A DNA stretch of 64,000 nucleotides from positions 224,019-288,018 of the forward strand of contig NZ_SLWQ01000004.1 of NCBI RefSeq assembly GCF_004342425.1, read 5' to 3'. The first letter of the stretch is position 1. Each line of letters opens with the position of its first letter. The position numbers were made by a program, and so were the translations under genes. Source of the stretch: Dokdonella fugitiva. Lineage in GTDB: Bacteria > Pseudomonadota > Gammaproteobacteria > Xanthomonadales > Rhodanobacteraceae. The notes below the pieces were generated by a model that was not told the DNA's origin, ran no database searches, and was given only the letters and a program-made list of their open reading frames with translations. Positions 54,893 to 63,043 of the stretch are shown one piece after another.

Positions 54893-55623
54893 CGCCGGCT
54901 CAGCAGCAGTTCGGTGCCGTCGCGCAAGGTCAGCGCGAGGTCGCCGTGCGCGCGCGGCGCGATCGCGTCGATGAAATCCGCGCGCACGAGATGCGAACGG
55001 TGCACGCGCAGGAATTGCGCGGGGTCGAGCCGCTGCGCGAGGCGCGACAGCGTCGCACGCACGAGGTGCGTGCGTTCGCGCGTATGCACCTCGACGTAGT
55101 TGCCCGCCGCGGACAGGCGCAGCACGTCGTCGATCGGCACGATGCGCGCGCGCCCGCGCTCGTGCACGACGAGGCGGGCGAGGCGCCCGGCGCGACCGAA
55201 GTCGCCGACGCGGCGCAAGCGTTCCTCGTCGTCCGCGCCGCCGTCGGCGCCGCGCCGCTCGGCAAGGCGCGCTTCGACGCGCTCGAGGCACTGCGCGAAC
55301 CGCTCGCGATCGAACGGTTTCAGCAGGTAGTCGAGCGCGGCCACGTCGAACGCGCGCAACGCATGCTCGTGGTACGCGGTCGTGAACACGACCAGCGGAT
55401 GCGGCGGCGCGGTGCGCGCGAGGACATCGAAGCCGTTCTCCGCGCCGAGCTGGATGTCGAGGAACAGCAGGTCGGGTGCATGCCCGCGCAGCAGCGCGAT
55501 GCCGCCGGCGACGTCTTCGGCCTCGCCGGCGATTTCCCAGCCCGGATGCGCTTCGAGCAGGCGGCGCAGCTTCGCGCGCGCGGGCGGCTCGTCCTCGACG
55601 ATCGCGACGCGGACTTCAGGCAT
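54853..55623 (-). CDS. LytTR-type DNA-binding response regulator
   Basis: The 256-residue protein has a receiver domain with acidic pair VEDEPP near residue 9, phosphoacceptor Asp56 in LLFLDIQLG and LDYLLKPF. It is followed by a LytTR DNA-binding domain at about 155-250 (ARIVPIDDVLRLSAAGNYVEVHT, FLRVHRSHLVRADFI, LLLSRRYRALL). Its start overlaps the histidine kinase gene by 8 bases, so the two are a coupled two-component pair. Its 3' end overlaps the convergent MBL-fold gene by 40 bases. Confidence 0.93.
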   Translation of the reverse strand: MPEVRVAIVEDEPPARAKLRRLLEAHPGWEIAGEAEDVAGGIALLRGHAPDLLFLDIQLGAENGFDVLARTAPPHPLVVFTTAYHEHALRAFDVAALDYLLKPFDRERFAQCLERVEARLAERRGADGGADDEERLRRVGDFGRAGRLARLVVHERGRARIVPIDDVLRLSAAGNYVEVHTRERTHLVRATLSRLAQRLDPAQFLRVHRSHLVRADFIDAIAPRAHGDLALTLRDGTELLLSRRYRALLPGGWRGD

Positions 55624-56740
55624 CGCGTTCGAGCGGCAGTTCGATCTCGATGCGCGTACCCGCGATGCGGCCGGGACCGATCGAGAAACGATGCCGGCCC
55701 GGATACATGAGGTCGAGCCGGTGGCGCACGTTGGTGAGCCCGACGCCGGGCTCGTAACCCGGCGCGAGGCCACGCCCGTCGTCCTCGACCGTGCAGAACA
55801 CGGTCGTGTCGTTCGCGCCGATCGTCACCTGCACGCGGCCGCGGCCGGAAGCGAGCCCGTGCTCGAACGCGTTCTCGACCAGCGGCTGCAGCAGCAGGCG
55901 CGGGATGCGCGCGTCGCGTGCCGCGGGCTCCACCTCGACCTGTGTCTCGAGCTTGCCGCGGAAGCGCTCGCGCATGAGCTCGAAGTAGCGTTCGAGCCAG
56001 ACCACGTCGTCGACCACGCGCACGCGCGCGTCGCAGGTCTCGCTGAGGGCGACGCGCATGAGCACGGCGAGCGCGGCGATCATGCGGTCGGCCGCCTCGA
56101 CATCCTCGTGCATGCGGTTGGAGATCGCGTTGAGCGTGTTGAACATGAAGTGGGGCTCGATCTGCGCCGTCAGCTGCGCGAGGCGCGCCTGGCCGAGGTC
56201 GCGTTCGAGCTGCAGCACGGCGAGTTCGCGCTCGCGCCGCGCGCGCTGCGCGCGCCAGGCGACGCAGGCGCCGGCGATCAACGCATAGCTGATGAGGTCT
56301 TTCTGCAGTTCGTAGGCGAAGCCGAGCAGCGGATCGCCGAAGTCGTAGTGGCCGCCCATGAGCGCGTAGACGGGCTTGCGGACGGCGACCATGCCGAGCG
56401 TGTGCAGCAGCGAGAACGCGATCGCTGCCGGCACATGCACCGGCACGCGCTGCAGCCAGTCGGGGCCCGACAATGGATGGCGGCGCTCGAAACGGAAGAT
56501 GCCGATCGCGAGCACGGCGATGACGGCCGCGCTGCTGAGTTCCCAGCACATCGGTTCCCAGGCCGGGATGCGGCTGCCGCTGTTGCGATGGCCGATGACG
56601 ACGTTGATGCCGAGCCAGAGGCCGATGCCGAGCCAAGCCATCGCATAGGCGATCCACGGCCGCCAGCAGGCGCGAGCGGTGCCATCGTCGGTCGCTGCGA
56701 CGGTCAGGACTTGCGCATCGGCGTCGGGCACGACTTCCAT
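55616..56740 (-). CDS. LytS-like sensor histidine kinase (His_kinase family)
   Basis: This 374-residue protein has four or five N-terminal membrane segments (first at about 31-50), then the His_kinase domain with His197 in QIEPHFMFNTLNAISN and an ATPase domain with LQPLVENAFEHG near 285, and VEDDGRGLAPG near 335. This is the YpdA/LytS-type architecture with a membrane-embedded sensor. It partners the LytTR regulator encoded 8 bases overlapping downstream. The signal is unknown. Confidence 0.92.
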   Translation of the reverse strand: MEVVPDADAQVLTVAATDDGTARACWRPWIAYAMAWLGIGLWLGINVVIGHRNSGSRIPAWEPMCWELSSAAVIAVLAIGIFRFERRHPLSGPDWLQRVPVHVPAAIAFSLLHTLGMVAVRKPVYALMGGHYDFGDPLLGFAYELQKDLISYALIAGACVAWRAQRARRERELAVLQLERDLGQARLAQLTAQIEPHFMFNTLNAISNRMHEDVEAADRMIAALAVLMRVALSETCDARVRVVDDVVWLERYFELMRERFRGKLETQVEVEPAARDARIPRLLLQPLVENAFEHGLASGRGRVQVTIGANDTTVFCTVEDDGRGLAPGYEPGVGLTNVRHRLDLMYPGRHRFSIGPGRIAGTRIEIELPLERDA

Positions 56741-56741
56741 C

Positions 56742-57650
56742 TCAGTCGGCCACGTCCGGCTCGAAGAACGACCAGCGCACTTCGGGGAAGCGCGCCTTGA
56801 GGTCGCCCTCGACCACGTTGATCGCCTCGACCAGGGCGCGCGCGGAGAGGTCGCCGCGCATCTGGGCCTTGACCGCGACCATGACGTCGACGCCGAGCTG
56901 GAGCGTGATCACGTTGAACACGCGCGCGATCTCCGGACGCTGCTCGAGGAACGCGTTGATCGCGCCCTTGAGTTCGGGATCGGCGCTCTGCCCGATGAGC
57001 AGCGCCTTCACCTCGATCGCGACGAACAACGCGACGAGCACGAGCAGTACGCCGATCGCGAGCGTGCCGATCGCGTCGAACACGGGGTTGCCGGTGAGCA
57101 TCGTCAGCAGCACCGCGGCGAGCGCGAACACGAGGCCGAGCAGCGCGGCGAGATCCTCGCCGAACACGACGATGAGTTCGCTCTGCCGGCTCTCGCGGAA
57201 CCAGTACCAGAGCCCGTGGTCGCCGCGCGCCTTGTTCACCTCGCGCAGGCAGCCCCACATCGAGAAGCCCTCGGCGACGATGCCGAACGCGAGCACGCCG
57301 ACCGCGAGCCACGGCCAGCGCAGGGGCTCGGGTTCGTGCAGCTTGTGCAGGCCTTCGTAGATCGAGAACGCGCCGCCGACCGTGAACAGCAGCAGCGCGA
57401 CGAGGAACGACCAGAAGTAGATCGCCTTGCCGTGGCCGAGCGGATAGTCGGGCGACGGCAGCCGCTTGGCGTTCTTGAGACCGAGCAGCAGCAGGCCCTG
57501 ATTGCCGCAGTCGGCGAGCGAATGCACCGCCTCCGCGGTCATCGCGCCGGAACCGGTCAGCGCGGCCGCGGTGGCCTTCGACAGGAAGATCGCGAAGTTC
57601 GCGCCGAGCGCGAAGAAGATCGTCTTGAGCGAGTCGGCCTTGCCGGACAT
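56742..57650 (-). CDS. Cation diffusion facilitator (CDF) transporter
   Basis: The 302-residue membrane protein has about six helices and CDF features: SLKTIFFALGANFAIFLSKATAA, GSGAMTAEAVHSLADCGNQGLL with the metal-binding HSLAD, YPLGHGKAIYFWS, and the second-site-like VFGEDLAALLG. The C-terminal cytoplasmic domain is ferredoxin-like. It probably exports Zn2+ or another divalent cation. It is 1 base upstream of the kinase gene on the same strand. Confidence 0.9.
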   Translation of the reverse strand: MSGKADSLKTIFFALGANFAIFLSKATAAALTGSGAMTAEAVHSLADCGNQGLLLLGLKNAKRLPSPDYPLGHGKAIYFWSFLVALLLFTVGGAFSIYEGLHKLHEPEPLRWPWLAVGVLAFGIVAEGFSMWGCLREVNKARGDHGLWYWFRESRQSELIVVFGEDLAALLGLVFALAAVLLTMLTGNPVFDAIGTLAIGVLLVLVALFVAIEVKALLIGQSADPELKGAINAFLEQRPEIARVFNVITLQLGVDVMVAVKAQMRGDLSARALVEAINVVEGDLKARFPEVRWSFFEPDVAD

Positions 57651-57762
57651 GCAGGGTCGTTCCGTGGATCAGGGTTCTCCAGTGTAGGGCGGGACGGGCG
57701 CGGAACGATAGGCGGGACGAATGCCGCGGGCGGCCACTCACCGGATCGCGGGGCGCCCGGCC

Positions 57763-58104
57763 CTACGCCTTGCGGCGCTTCGCCGCGTCCGCGACGTTGC
57801 GCCACGCCGCCGACAGCGCATCGTGCACGAGGTCGGCGCGCGCAGTGTCGAGGCACACGAGTGTGCAGCCCTGGCGGCCCCAGGCGCCCTTCGCGGGCGT
57901 GAATGCACCCGGGTCCATGCGCAGGAAAAGTTCCTGTTGTTCCGGCGCGAGCCTCACCATGCCCCAGCGTGCATCGGGCACGCCGAGCGTGGCGAAGATG
58001 CGCTTGCGCACGCGGAAATCGGCATGCCCCATGTGGGCGCCTTCGGTCGCGTCGGGCAAGGCCAGCGCGAGACGGCGGAAATCAGCGGGCCCGAGTGCGC
58101 TCAC
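57763..58104 (-). CDS. MmcQ/YjbR-family protein, GTG start
   Basis: The 113-residue product is a MmcQ/YjbR-family (PF04237) protein: LALALPDATEGAHMGHADFRVRKRIFATL, and MVRLAPEQQELFL, a fold of the CyaY-like DNA-binding type. It starts with GTG at 58104, 28 bases after the stop of a related gene upstream on the same strand. Confidence 0.82.
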   Translation of the reverse strand: MSALGPADFRRLALALPDATEGAHMGHADFRVRKRIFATLGVPDARWGMVRLAPEQQELFLRMDPGAFTPAKGAWGRQGCTLVCLDTARADLVHDALSAAWRNVADAAKRRKA

Positions 58105-58132
58105 GGGCCGGGTCCGCGCGGTGCGCCGACGT

Positions 58133-58510
58133 TCATTCGCCGTCGCCGAGCGCGGCCTGTGTCTTCTTCGGCAGGTTCGCGCGCACGAGTTCGTACGAGC
58201 GGCGCACGAAGCCGGCGAGCTCGTCGCGCGTGTAGCGTTCCGGCTCGGTCACGCTGATCCAGAACGCGCGCGCCATGTAGTGCGCCGGAGCCATGCCCGG
58301 TTGCGCGCTGAGTTCGAGGAAGCGGTCGGAATCGACCTTGAACGACAGGCGGCCACGATCGGGGCCGAGCGTGCAGTACACGACGAACATCTTGTTCGCG
58401 ACACTCCAGACGAGGTCGACTTCCCACTTGATCGAGCGCGTCGCACCCGGCCAGCGCGCGCACAGATCGTCGAGGTCCGCTTCGCCCAGGCCCGTGACCG
58501 GCTTGCCCAT
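58133..58510 (-). CDS. Second MmcQ/YjbR-family protein
   Basis: This 125-residue protein belongs to the same family as its neighbour but has diverged: LCARWPGATRSIKWEVDLVWSVANKMFVVYC, RLSFKVDSDRFLELSAQPGMAPAHYMARAFWISV. It is the first gene of the pair. ATG 58510 has GGAGAG eight bases upstream; an ATG at 58540 is an alternative. Confidence 0.85.
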   Translation of the reverse strand: MGKPVTGLGEADLDDLCARWPGATRSIKWEVDLVWSVANKMFVVYCTLGPDRGRLSFKVDSDRFLELSAQPGMAPAHYMARAFWISVTEPERYTRDELAGFVRRSYELVRANLPKKTQAALGDGE

Positions 58511-58638
58511 CGCGTCGACTCTCCGCTCGAAAACACGCATCGTAGCCCGTCACGGCCGGAGCGGAAACCCGCACCGGTCCACGCGGCGCGCCGCGGCGGC
58601 GCGTGGCATGCTTCGCCGGTCGCCTGCCCGGGATCCGC

Positions 58639-59211
58639 ATGACCGCACACCGCCCGACCGATCGCACGCCAGCACGCCCGCGCGGACGCGCATTCACGAC
58701 GACCGACGGTCGCGTGCTGCGCGTGCGCCCGGTCCGCGCCGACGACGTCGAGGCACTCAAGCGCGGTTTCGCGCGACTCACGCCGGAGCAGGTCCGCCAG
58801 CGCACGTTCCACCGCATGAACGAGCTCTCCGACGAAGCAGCGCACCGCCTCGCCGACATCGACCCGGCGACGACGGCCGCCTACGTCGTGGTCGACGAAG
58901 CCGGCGAGCTGCACGGCGAAGCGCGCATGCACGTGCTGCCCGAGGGCGACTCGGCCGAATTCGCACTCGTCGTCGACCCGGAGATGGTCGGCATCGGCCT
59001 CGGCCGCGCCCTGATGCGGCGGCTGATCGAGGAGGCGCGCCGGCGCGGCCTTCGCGAGCTGTGGGGCACGGTCCTCGCCGACAACGCCCTGATGCTGGAT
59101 TTCGCCCATCGCCTCGGTGCGTCGCGTGAACGCGTGCCGGGCGAAGCGGACGTGGTGCGCGTGCGCTTCGATCTCGCGCGCTGGCGCCTGCCGCGCTCGG
59201 CGCCCGCCTAG
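58639..59211 (+). CDS. GNAT-family N-acetyltransferase
   Basis: The 190-residue product has a divergent N-terminal tail, then RVRPVRADDVEALKRGFARLTPEQVRQRTF and the acetyl-CoA loop as VDPEMVGIGLGRALMRRLIEEARRRGL, and LADNALMLDFAHRLGA. The substrate is not known. The ATG at 58639 was chosen; one at 58603 exists. It is divergent from the YjbR pair. Confidence 0.85.
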   Translation: MTAHRPTDRTPARPRGRAFTTTDGRVLRVRPVRADDVEALKRGFARLTPEQVRQRTFHRMNELSDEAAHRLADIDPATTAAYVVVDEAGELHGEARMHVLPEGDSAEFALVVDPEMVGIGLGRALMRRLIEEARRRGLRELWGTVLADNALMLDFAHRLGASRERVPGEADVVRVRFDLARWRLPRSAPA

Positions 59212-59364
59212 GCAAACCCCTTCCTTCGTGCCGCGGTGCGAGCTTGCCCGCGCTCGACCGGTCCTTGCACGCGCAAGCACGCTGCAGCATCCCATCCACC
59301 GGCCCCGCGCCGGCGGCCGGGGTGGCTCGTGCCTGCGCCATCCATCCATGTCGGGAGAGCGTGC

Positions 59365-59856
59365 ATGAAAACGAAAGTTACGATCGCCATTGCGTCATTG
59401 GCCTTTGCGGGCGCCTGCGCCGCGGCCCCTGCGCCGATGAACGCGGACGCACAGACGGCCAAGGCCGAGATGCGCCGGATGTTCGGCCGCGTGCCGGGCT
59501 TCGTCGATGCGTTCCCGGATGCCGGCGTCGCCGGCGCCTGGAGTGAATTCAAGGCGGTGCAACTCGGCGGCGACACCGCGTTGTCGCCGAAGGTCAAGGA
59601 ACTCATCGGCCTCGCCGTCGCGGCGCAGATCCCCTGCCAGTACTGCGTGTATTTCCACGCCAGGAGCGCGAAGGCCGACGGCGCCAGCGACGAGGAAATC
59701 AAGGAAGCCGTCGCGATGGCCGCGGTGACGCGACACTGGAGCACGGTCATCAACGGTGCGCAGATCGATTTCGCGACGTTCCGCGACGAGGTCGACGCGA
59801 TGATGCGCTACGCCGACGAGCACGCGAAGCAGGAAGCGAAGGCCGCGGCGAGATAG
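59365..59856 (+). CDS. Exported AhpD/carboxymuconolactone decarboxylase-like protein
   Basis: The 163-residue product begins with a signal peptide (MKTKVTIAIASLAFAGAC), possibly a lipoprotein with Cys18. The mature part has the CMD/AhpD fold: SPKVKELIGLAVAAQIPCQYCVYFHARSA with the redox CxxC in PCQYC, and SDEEIKEAVAMAAVTRHWSTVING. AhpD-type proteins are usually cytoplasmic, so the signal peptide is notable. GGAG lies seven bases before the ATG at 59365. Confidence 0.87.
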   Translation: MKTKVTIAIASLAFAGACAAAPAPMNADAQTAKAEMRRMFGRVPGFVDAFPDAGVAGAWSEFKAVQLGGDTALSPKVKELIGLAVAAQIPCQYCVYFHARSAKADGASDEEIKEAVAMAAVTRHWSTVINGAQIDFATFRDEVDAMMRYADEHAKQEAKAAAR

Positions 59857-59863
59857 CCGCAAG

Positions 59864-59895
59864 GGCCGGGCGCGACCGGGTGGTCGCGCCCGGCC
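59864..59895. terminator. Strong bidirectional terminator hairpin
   Basis: GGCCGGGCGCGACC (59864-59877) pairs perfectly with GGTCGCGCCCGGCC (59882-59895) over the loop GGGT. This 14-base-pair GC-rich stem occupies the 42-base gap between the convergent AhpD-like and RND genes. Confidence 0.85.
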
Positions 59896-59898
59896 GCG

Positions 59899-62800
59899 TC
59901 ACGCGGCCGGTGCGGCCGCGCGCCGGCGGCGACGGAGTCGCTGCTGCAGCCGCTCGAAGTAGAGGTAGATGACCGGCGTGATGTAGAGCGTCAGCAATTG
60001 CGAGGTCACGAGGCCGCCGACGACCGCGAGGCCTAGCGGCCGGCGCGCCTCGGCACCGGCGCCGAAGCCGAGCGCGATCGGCAGGGTGCCCATCAGCGCG
60101 GCGAACGTCGTCATCATGATCGGACGGAAGCGGATCACGCAGGCGTCGACGATCGCGCGCTCGGGCTCCTCGCCCTCGCGCTGCTTCTCGAGCGCGAAAT
60201 CGATCATCATGATCGCGTTCTTCTTGACGATGCCGATCAGCATGATGAGGCCGACCGCGCCGTAGAGGTCGAGGTCCTTGCCGAACACCATCAGCGTGAG
60301 CAGCGCGCCGAACACCGCCGTCGGCAGGCCGGAGAGGATCGTCAGCGGGTGGATGAAGCTCTCGTAGAGGATGCCGAGCACGAGGTAGATCACGAATACC
60401 GCGAGCAGCAGCAATATGCCCATGCCCGACAGCGAATCCTGGAACTGCTGCGCGGTGCCCTGGAACGATGCGCTGATCGTGTCGGGCAGGTGCAGCTGCG
60501 CGACCGCGCGGTCGACGCCGGCCACCGCATCGCTGAGAGACATCCCGGGTGCGAGGTTGAACGAGACGGTGACCGCCGGCACCTGGCCGAGATGGTTGAT
60601 CGTCGCCGGGCCGACCGACTGGCCCGTGTGCGTGACCGCCGACAGCGGCACGAGCTGGCCCGACGGCGTCGCCGTCGCGTCGCCCGCGCTCGCCTTCGGC
60701 GGCAGCGTCGGTGTCACGTAGATCGACGACAGCACCGACGTATCGGCCTGGCGCGCCGGATCCACCTGCAGCAGCACCCAGAACTGGTCGGTCGGCGTGT
60801 AGATCGTCGACACCTGCGCCGGGCCGAAGGCGTAATAGAGCGCGTTCTCGATCGCGTCGGGCGTGACGCCGTAGGCGGCCGCGGCGTCGCGGTCGATCGT
60901 CACGTCGAGCTGCGGATTGGCGACCAGCATGTCGCTGCTGACGTCGAGGAAGCCCGGCAGTTTCGACAGCGCCGTGACGAGCCTGGGCGTCCATTCGAAC
61001 AGGCGCCTGGTGTCGGTGTCCTGCAGCACGAACTGGTAGGTGCTGTTGGTCAGGCGCCCGCCGATGCGGATCAGCGGCAGGTTCTGCGCGAACGCCTGCA
61101 GGCCCGGGATGCCCTGCAGCAACGGCCGGATCTCCTGCACGACCTCGTCCGCGCTCTTGCGCTCGTGCGGCGGCTTGAGGTTGACGATCATGCGGCCGAG
61201 ATTGAGCGTGGCGCTGCTGCCGCCCGCGCCGACGAAGGCCATGACGCCGGCGACGTTGGGATTGCCGCGCAGGATGTCCGCCGCCTTGCGCTGCTTCTCC
61301 AGCATCGCGTCGAAACCGATGTCCTGCGCGGCCTGGGTGAACACGAACAGCTGGCCGGTGTCGTCGTTGGGCAGGAACCCCTTCGGCATGCGCACGGCGA
61401 GGAGCCCGGTCGCGACCACGAGCGCGAAGAACGTCAGCAGCACGACGAAGCGATGCCGCACGCTCGCGCGCAAGGTGCGCGCGTAGGCCGACTGCATCGC
61501 GTCGAACGCGCGCTCGCAGGCCTGGTACAGCCGCCCGTGCGTGCCGCCGTGCAGTGGCTTGAGCATGCGGCTGCACAGCATCGGCGTCAGGCTGAGGCTG
61601 ACGAAACCCGACACGAGCACGGCCGCGACGATGGTGATCGCGAACTCCTTGAGCAGGCGACCGATGAGGCCACCCATGAACACGACCGGGATGAACACCG
61701 CGGCGAGCGACAGGGTCATCGAGACGATCGTGAAGCCGATCTCCTTCGCCCCGTCGAGCGTCGCGCGCAGGCGGTCCTTGCCCATCTCGAGGTGGCGCGA
61801 GATGTTCTCGAGCATGACGATCGCGTCGTCGACGACGAAGCCGACCGCGAGCGTCAGCGCCATGAGCGACAGGTTGTCGATGCTGAAATCGAGCGCATAC
61901 ATGACCGCGAACGTGCCGACGATCGACATCGGCAGGGCCAGCGACGGGATCAGCGTCGCCTGCAGGTTGCGCAGGAACACGAAGATCACGAGCACGACGA
62001 GGCAGAGCGCGAGCACCAGGCTGAACTTCACGTCGGCCACCGACTCGCGGATGCTCTGCGAGCGATCGTAGATCACCCGCAGTTCGGCGCCCGCCGGCAG
62101 GCTGCGCTGGAAGGCGGGCAGCATCTTCTTGATGTCTTCGACGACCTGGATCGTGTTCGTGCCCGGCTGCTTCTGGATGGCCAGCACGACGCCCTGCTCG
62201 CCGTCGATGAGCGCGCCGCCCTTGTCGTTCTGCACGCCGTCGTAGACCTTGGCGACGTCCTTGAGGCGCACCGGCGCGCCGTTCTGGTACGTGACGATGA
62301 GATCGCCGAACGCGGCCGCGTCGTACAGCTGGCCGTCGACCATCACGTTGTAGATGCGGTTGGGCCCGTACAACGTGCCGGTCGGCAGGTTCACGTTGCC
62401 CTTGCCGACCGCATTCGCGACGGTATCGATGCCGAGGCCGCGCGTCGACAGCGCGTCAGGATCGAGATCGACGCGCACGGCGTACTTCTGCGAACCGTAG
62501 ACGTTGACCTGGGCGACACCGGTCACGGTCGAGATGCGCTGGGCGAGCGTGTTCTCGGCATACTCGTCGAGCGTCGACAGGCGCAGCGTCTTGGAGGTGA
62601 ATCCGACGTAGAACACCGGCGAGTCGGCCGGGTTCACCTTGCGGAACGTCGGCGGCGTCGTCATCTGCGTCGGCAGCTGGCGCAGCGCGGCGGAGATCGC
62701 CGCCTGCACGTCCTGCGCGGCGGCATCGATGTTGCGGTCGAGCGCGAACTGCAAGGTGATGCTGGTCGAGCCGAGCGCGCTCGACGAGGTCATCGAATCG

Positions 62801-63030
62801 ATCGCGGGAATGGTCGAGAACTGCTTCTCGAGTGGCGTCGCCACCGCCGACGCCATCGTCTCGGGCGATGCGCCCGGCAGGCTCGCCGACACCTGGATGG
62901 TCGGGAAGTCGACATTGGGCAAGGCAGCGACCGGCAGCAGACGGTAGCCGACGATGCCGAATACGAGAATGCCGACCATGACCAGCGTGGTCATGACCGG
63001 CCGGCGCACGAAGACTTCGGAGACGCTCAT
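59899..63030 (-). CDS. RND efflux transporter permease subunit (HAE1/AcrB type)
   Basis: The 1043-residue protein has the RND architecture: 12 membrane segments and two large periplasmic loops. The N terminus has SEVFVRRPVMTTLVMVGILVFG, the proton-relay aspartates lie in LAVGFVVDDAIVMLENI, and FIPVVFMGGLIGRLLKEFA follows. The sequence is close to MdtB/MdtC and other triclosan/drug pumps. It works with the adaptor encoded just upstream and with a TolC-type outer-membrane protein not present in the window. It starts 13 bases after the adaptor stop. Confidence 0.94.
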   Translation of the reverse strand: MSVSEVFVRRPVMTTLVMVGILVFGIVGYRLLPVAALPNVDFPTIQVSASLPGASPETMASAVATPLEKQFSTIPAIDSMTSSSALGSTSITLQFALDRNIDAAAQDVQAAISAALRQLPTQMTTPPTFRKVNPADSPVFYVGFTSKTLRLSTLDEYAENTLAQRISTVTGVAQVNVYGSQKYAVRVDLDPDALSTRGLGIDTVANAVGKGNVNLPTGTLYGPNRIYNVMVDGQLYDAAAFGDLIVTYQNGAPVRLKDVAKVYDGVQNDKGGALIDGEQGVVLAIQKQPGTNTIQVVEDIKKMLPAFQRSLPAGAELRVIYDRSQSIRESVADVKFSLVLALCLVVLVIFVFLRNLQATLIPSLALPMSIVGTFAVMYALDFSIDNLSLMALTLAVGFVVDDAIVMLENISRHLEMGKDRLRATLDGAKEIGFTIVSMTLSLAAVFIPVVFMGGLIGRLLKEFAITIVAAVLVSGFVSLSLTPMLCSRMLKPLHGGTHGRLYQACERAFDAMQSAYARTLRASVRHRFVVLLTFFALVVATGLLAVRMPKGFLPNDDTGQLFVFTQAAQDIGFDAMLEKQRKAADILRGNPNVAGVMAFVGAGGSSATLNLGRMIVNLKPPHERKSADEVVQEIRPLLQGIPGLQAFAQNLPLIRIGGRLTNSTYQFVLQDTDTRRLFEWTPRLVTALSKLPGFLDVSSDMLVANPQLDVTIDRDAAAAYGVTPDAIENALYYAFGPAQVSTIYTPTDQFWVLLQVDPARQADTSVLSSIYVTPTLPPKASAGDATATPSGQLVPLSAVTHTGQSVGPATINHLGQVPAVTVSFNLAPGMSLSDAVAGVDRAVAQLHLPDTISASFQGTAQQFQDSLSGMGILLLLAVFVIYLVLGILYESFIHPLTILSGLPTAVFGALLTLMVFGKDLDLYGAVGLIMLIGIVKKNAIMMIDFALEKQREGEEPERAIVDACVIRFRPIMMTTFAALMGTLPIALGFGAGAEARRPLGLAVVGGLVTSQLLTLYITPVIYLYFERLQQRLRRRRRAAAPAA

Positions 63031-63043
63031 CGCCCAGCTCCCG

